From: Erigeron canadensis
Taxonomy: Eukaryota; Streptophyta; Magnoliopsida; Asterales; Asteraceae
Assembly: GCF_010389155.1 (NCBI RefSeq)
Contig: NC_057766.1
Span: 39,255,516 to 39,319,515, forward strand
Length of the DNA stretch: 64,000 bases
Reading direction: 5' to 3'
This document shows, one piece after another, positions 61,628-64,000 of this stretch. Every line of letters starts with the position of its first letter. The first letter of the stretch is position 1. The notes beneath the pieces are model-generated. The model was not told the origin of the DNA, did not search any database, and saw nothing but the letters and a program-made list of their open reading frames with translations. The position numbers were made by a program, and so were the translations under genes.

Positions 61628-61630
<3 letters not shown>
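60051..61630. other. Gene-free intergenic DNA
   Basis: Includes a stretch (60700-60850) of GGTTC/AACC-type repeats with both orientations. No gene. Confidence 0.35.
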
Positions 61631-61681
<51 letters not shown>

Positions 61682-61690
61682 ATATATATT
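61631..61690. repeat. AT dinucleotide microsatellite
   Basis: About 60 bp of almost pure AT with one phase change. Confidence 0.95.
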
Positions 61691-62323
61691 TAAAAATTAA
61701 AAAAAAAAAAATAATCAAATATATTATCTATACTACTTTGTATAATTCCAGGACCTTGTAAAAAATCATAAATTTGGATATGTGATAATAACATTTTTAG
61801 CTTTAATTTACATCACGAGTTCGTTATTTTTCTAAAGTAGCTCTGCTACTCTTTTACTAAAAATACATTTATGTCAATTACATACACTAGACAACGTCGT
61901 CATCACCATCATCATCACCACTACAAGTCAGCGTGTCACATTGCATTGGTAACCTTCTTTATTACAAAGAATAAAACCCAATAATGCATTATGCATAGAC
62001 ATTTCGCCCTCATTTATAGCTATTTTACTTATAAAATATTTAATCTATAGATGTTTGTGGAAAAAGATCAGAATGGATGACGTTTGGGTGTGTGTATGTA
62101 TATAACAATCTGAGTGTTTATCAAAAAGAGAAATATGTTATAATTGTTGGTAATGAGCAAAATATATGAACGAATGATATGATATGATATGGGAATTAAT
62201 CTACTTGTGAGAATGACAATACGAACTAATGAGTGGTCGGGTGGACATAACATATGTATTTCTACATTTTGAACACGCTGGTGGACACGTGCCGGACAAT
62301 GAGAGTAGGAGAAGCTTCGAAGA
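61691..62323. other. Gene-free AT-rich DNA
   Basis: Nothing recognised. Confidence 0.4.
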
Positions 62324-62389
62324 TTTGTTCGAAGTGAAACATAGGATTTATTACTATTTGTTCGAAGTGAAACATAGGATTTATTACTA
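62324..62389. repeat. 33-bp tandem duplication
   Basis: Two copies of TTTGTTCGAAGTGAAACATA plus 13 bp, head to tail. Confidence 0.9.
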
Positions 62390-63273
62390 TATTTACAATG
62401 GAATATAATATATCATCCTAAATATTAGTCAAAAATCATCCTAAATAAGATGTGAACTTCACTAAATATATTTCTTAATTTTATATATGATTTACACGTG
62501 TTATCATTTTTTAGTTAGAAAAAATTTTACGCTATTTCTTTATGAGTATTTATCATTTCCTGTCTACAAACCATACCTTTAATTTAACTTGGTACGAAAA
62601 TTGGGTGATGATTAATGGAAATTAGACTAAATAATCGCCTCAAATGTAAAAAATCATAAAAATATCTACGGTCATGACTTTTTTCACTAAAGAAACAGAG
62701 TACGCTTATCAAAAGTGGCAATAGATTCAATAAGTTTATGGATGAAGTAAGCATGTGAAAAAAGGAATGAGATTCCTTCAAGTTCCTCTAACTTGACTAG
62801 TCAAGTCGGAAGAAGAGTGAGAACTTTTTGTAAATGTATGTATGCTAACTTTTAGACTTAAATTTAACATACATTAAAAAAAAACATACATACATTGATA
62901 TCAATTTTTGTACCGTCCATGTACTTCTCATTTAGATAACCAAAAGTTGTGAACCTTTTTAATTAGAACAGATTAAACAATAAAGTCTAGATCAACGATT
63001 GGTGTGGAGACATGAGGTTATCTACACACCGGGATTTAAAACATGGTTGGTTATAAAGATGAGCATATTTTTTTCTAGTCCTAATCTCATCCTAATTCCG
63101 TCCCGATTCCGGTACCAGGTAATGGTACCAAATGAGAATTCAGACAGAGACAGATACTTTTTTATTGGTGTATGGAAAAGGAAAATGATAGAAATGAGAC
63201 CGCTACCGGTACCAAATTTTAGAGAAAATTTAGTATCGACATCGTTAATACGGGATCAGTCTCATGTCTATCC
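62390..63273. other. Gene-free intergenic DNA
   Basis: A 92-codon frame at 62999-63277 has no recognised domain. Otherwise nothing. Confidence 0.4.
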
Positions 63274-63281
63274 CTAGTTGC

Positions 63282-63475
63282 AGAGGCGTGCCTAGTAGGG
63301 GGCAAGGGGGGCTAATGCCCCTTTCCAAATTTAGATTTTGTTATGTATTTTTTAATTTTTCATAGATTTTAAAAATTTTACTATAGGTTTTTAACATTTT
63401 GCCCCCTTCTAAATTTATATTTCATGAATTTTTTAATTTTGCCCCCTCTGAGATTTTTTTCTGGTACCGCCTCTG
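63282..63475. mobile_element. hAT-like MITE, 194 bp, perfect 8-bp target duplication
   Basis: The ends CAGAGGCGTGCCTAG and CTGGTACCGCCTCTG are inverted repeats. CCTAGTTG flanks both sides (63274-63281 and 63476-63483). It has the same interior as 27472-27668, in the same orientation. Confidence 0.88.
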
Positions 63476-63483
63476 CCTAGTTG

Positions 63484-64000
63484 GGTCTTCTATGGTTTTT
63501 TCCAATAAAAGTTAATGTCGTATAGTGTCTAAAAAATAAATTCGAACGTATTATTATTTAGTCAAAAGTTGTTTCACTTATCACTCAATTTTCGTACCAT
63601 ATATGTACTTTTCAATTGGATAACCAGAATTTCGATTATCAAATACTAGAGAAACGTATACATTCCATAGAATTAGGGATATTGATTTGAATAAAGCAAG
63701 AGTTACAATGTCAACATGTCTTTTGTTAGAAATACTTGTATAAACAACAATAAAAGGTGTTATGAGCATGGTTTTTTACACTAATGATAGCTACAGTGTT
63801 AAAAACAAGAATTTCAGCTCTATTTAAACATATACTTATTATAATTGAAACAATCGTAACATGATAATCTGCCATTACTAATAAATAAATAATAATCATA
63901 TCATATTTTTACTTATCATGTCCTGCTAATTTACATAATCATGGGACGTAACACGAAAATGGGTAAAATTATTAAAACCGAAAAGGTCTGAAAAGAAAAA
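63484..64000. other. Right window edge, no gene seen
   Basis: AT-rich, with no recognisable feature. Confidence 0.4.

Overview
The window looks like nuclear DNA of a flowering plant. It is AT-rich, its genes carry GT-AG introns, and most of the space between genes is small transposable elements. The gene content (a RING/vWA E3 ligase, a BTB-NPH3 protein, an OST1 subunit, TIR-type resistance gene debris, an F-box/LRR pseudogene) is typical of a eudicot. The style of the repeats and of the Myb-like transposon protein suggests Asteraceae, but that is an inference.

Three genes look intact. (1) 17424-21105 (+) is a two-exon RING-H2 plus von Willebrand A protein of 712 residues, of the WAV3-like E3 ubiquitin ligase type. 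(2) 35569-39588 (-) is a four-exon BTB/POZ-NPH3 protein of 624 residues. (3) 44023-48274 (+) is an eight-exon ribophorin I / OST1 subunit of the ER oligosaccharyltransferase, 469 residues. A fourth gene, adenosine kinase (1-1205, -), is cut by the left window edge. Its first exon carries a 4-bp insertion and a lost splice donor, so this copy looks broken.

Layout: 0-1.2 kb adenosine kinase 5' part; 1.5-14.2 kb gene-poor, with Helitron-like elements, an 825-bp foldback element, a Harbinger transposase remnant, a TTA-flanked Harbinger-like MITE, and a 2-kb Harbinger-like element carrying only a decayed Myb-like ORF; 16.7-21.1 kb RING/vWA gene with a Mutator-type MITE just upstream; 23-32 kb a decayed TIR-NBS-LRR locus, split by hAT-like and other insertions, with a second TIR fragment; 33-35 kb SINE and Helitron remnants; 35.5-39.6 kb BTB-NPH3; 40.2-42.7 kb MITE, intact-looking SINE and an 813-bp Mutator-like element; 44-48.3 kb OST1; 49-51.5 kb small repeats; 51.6-53.6 kb an F-box/LRR pseudogene with at least four lesions; 54-64 kb almost gene-free, with hAT-like, GC-palindromic and SINE-like repeats.

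The genes do not form a pathway. They are independent housekeeping or signalling genes: purine salvage, ubiquitination, NPH3-type signalling and N-glycosylation. The strongest direct evidence in the intergenic DNA is a set of exact target-site duplications that fix element ends: 9 bp at 16734-16864, 40199-40328 and 41886-42698; 8 bp at 27472-27668, 44574-44746, 63282-63475 and, for a SINE, 40375-40612. No tRNA or rRNA gene, CRISPR array or organelle insert was recognised, and nothing amounts to a convincing new biological system.
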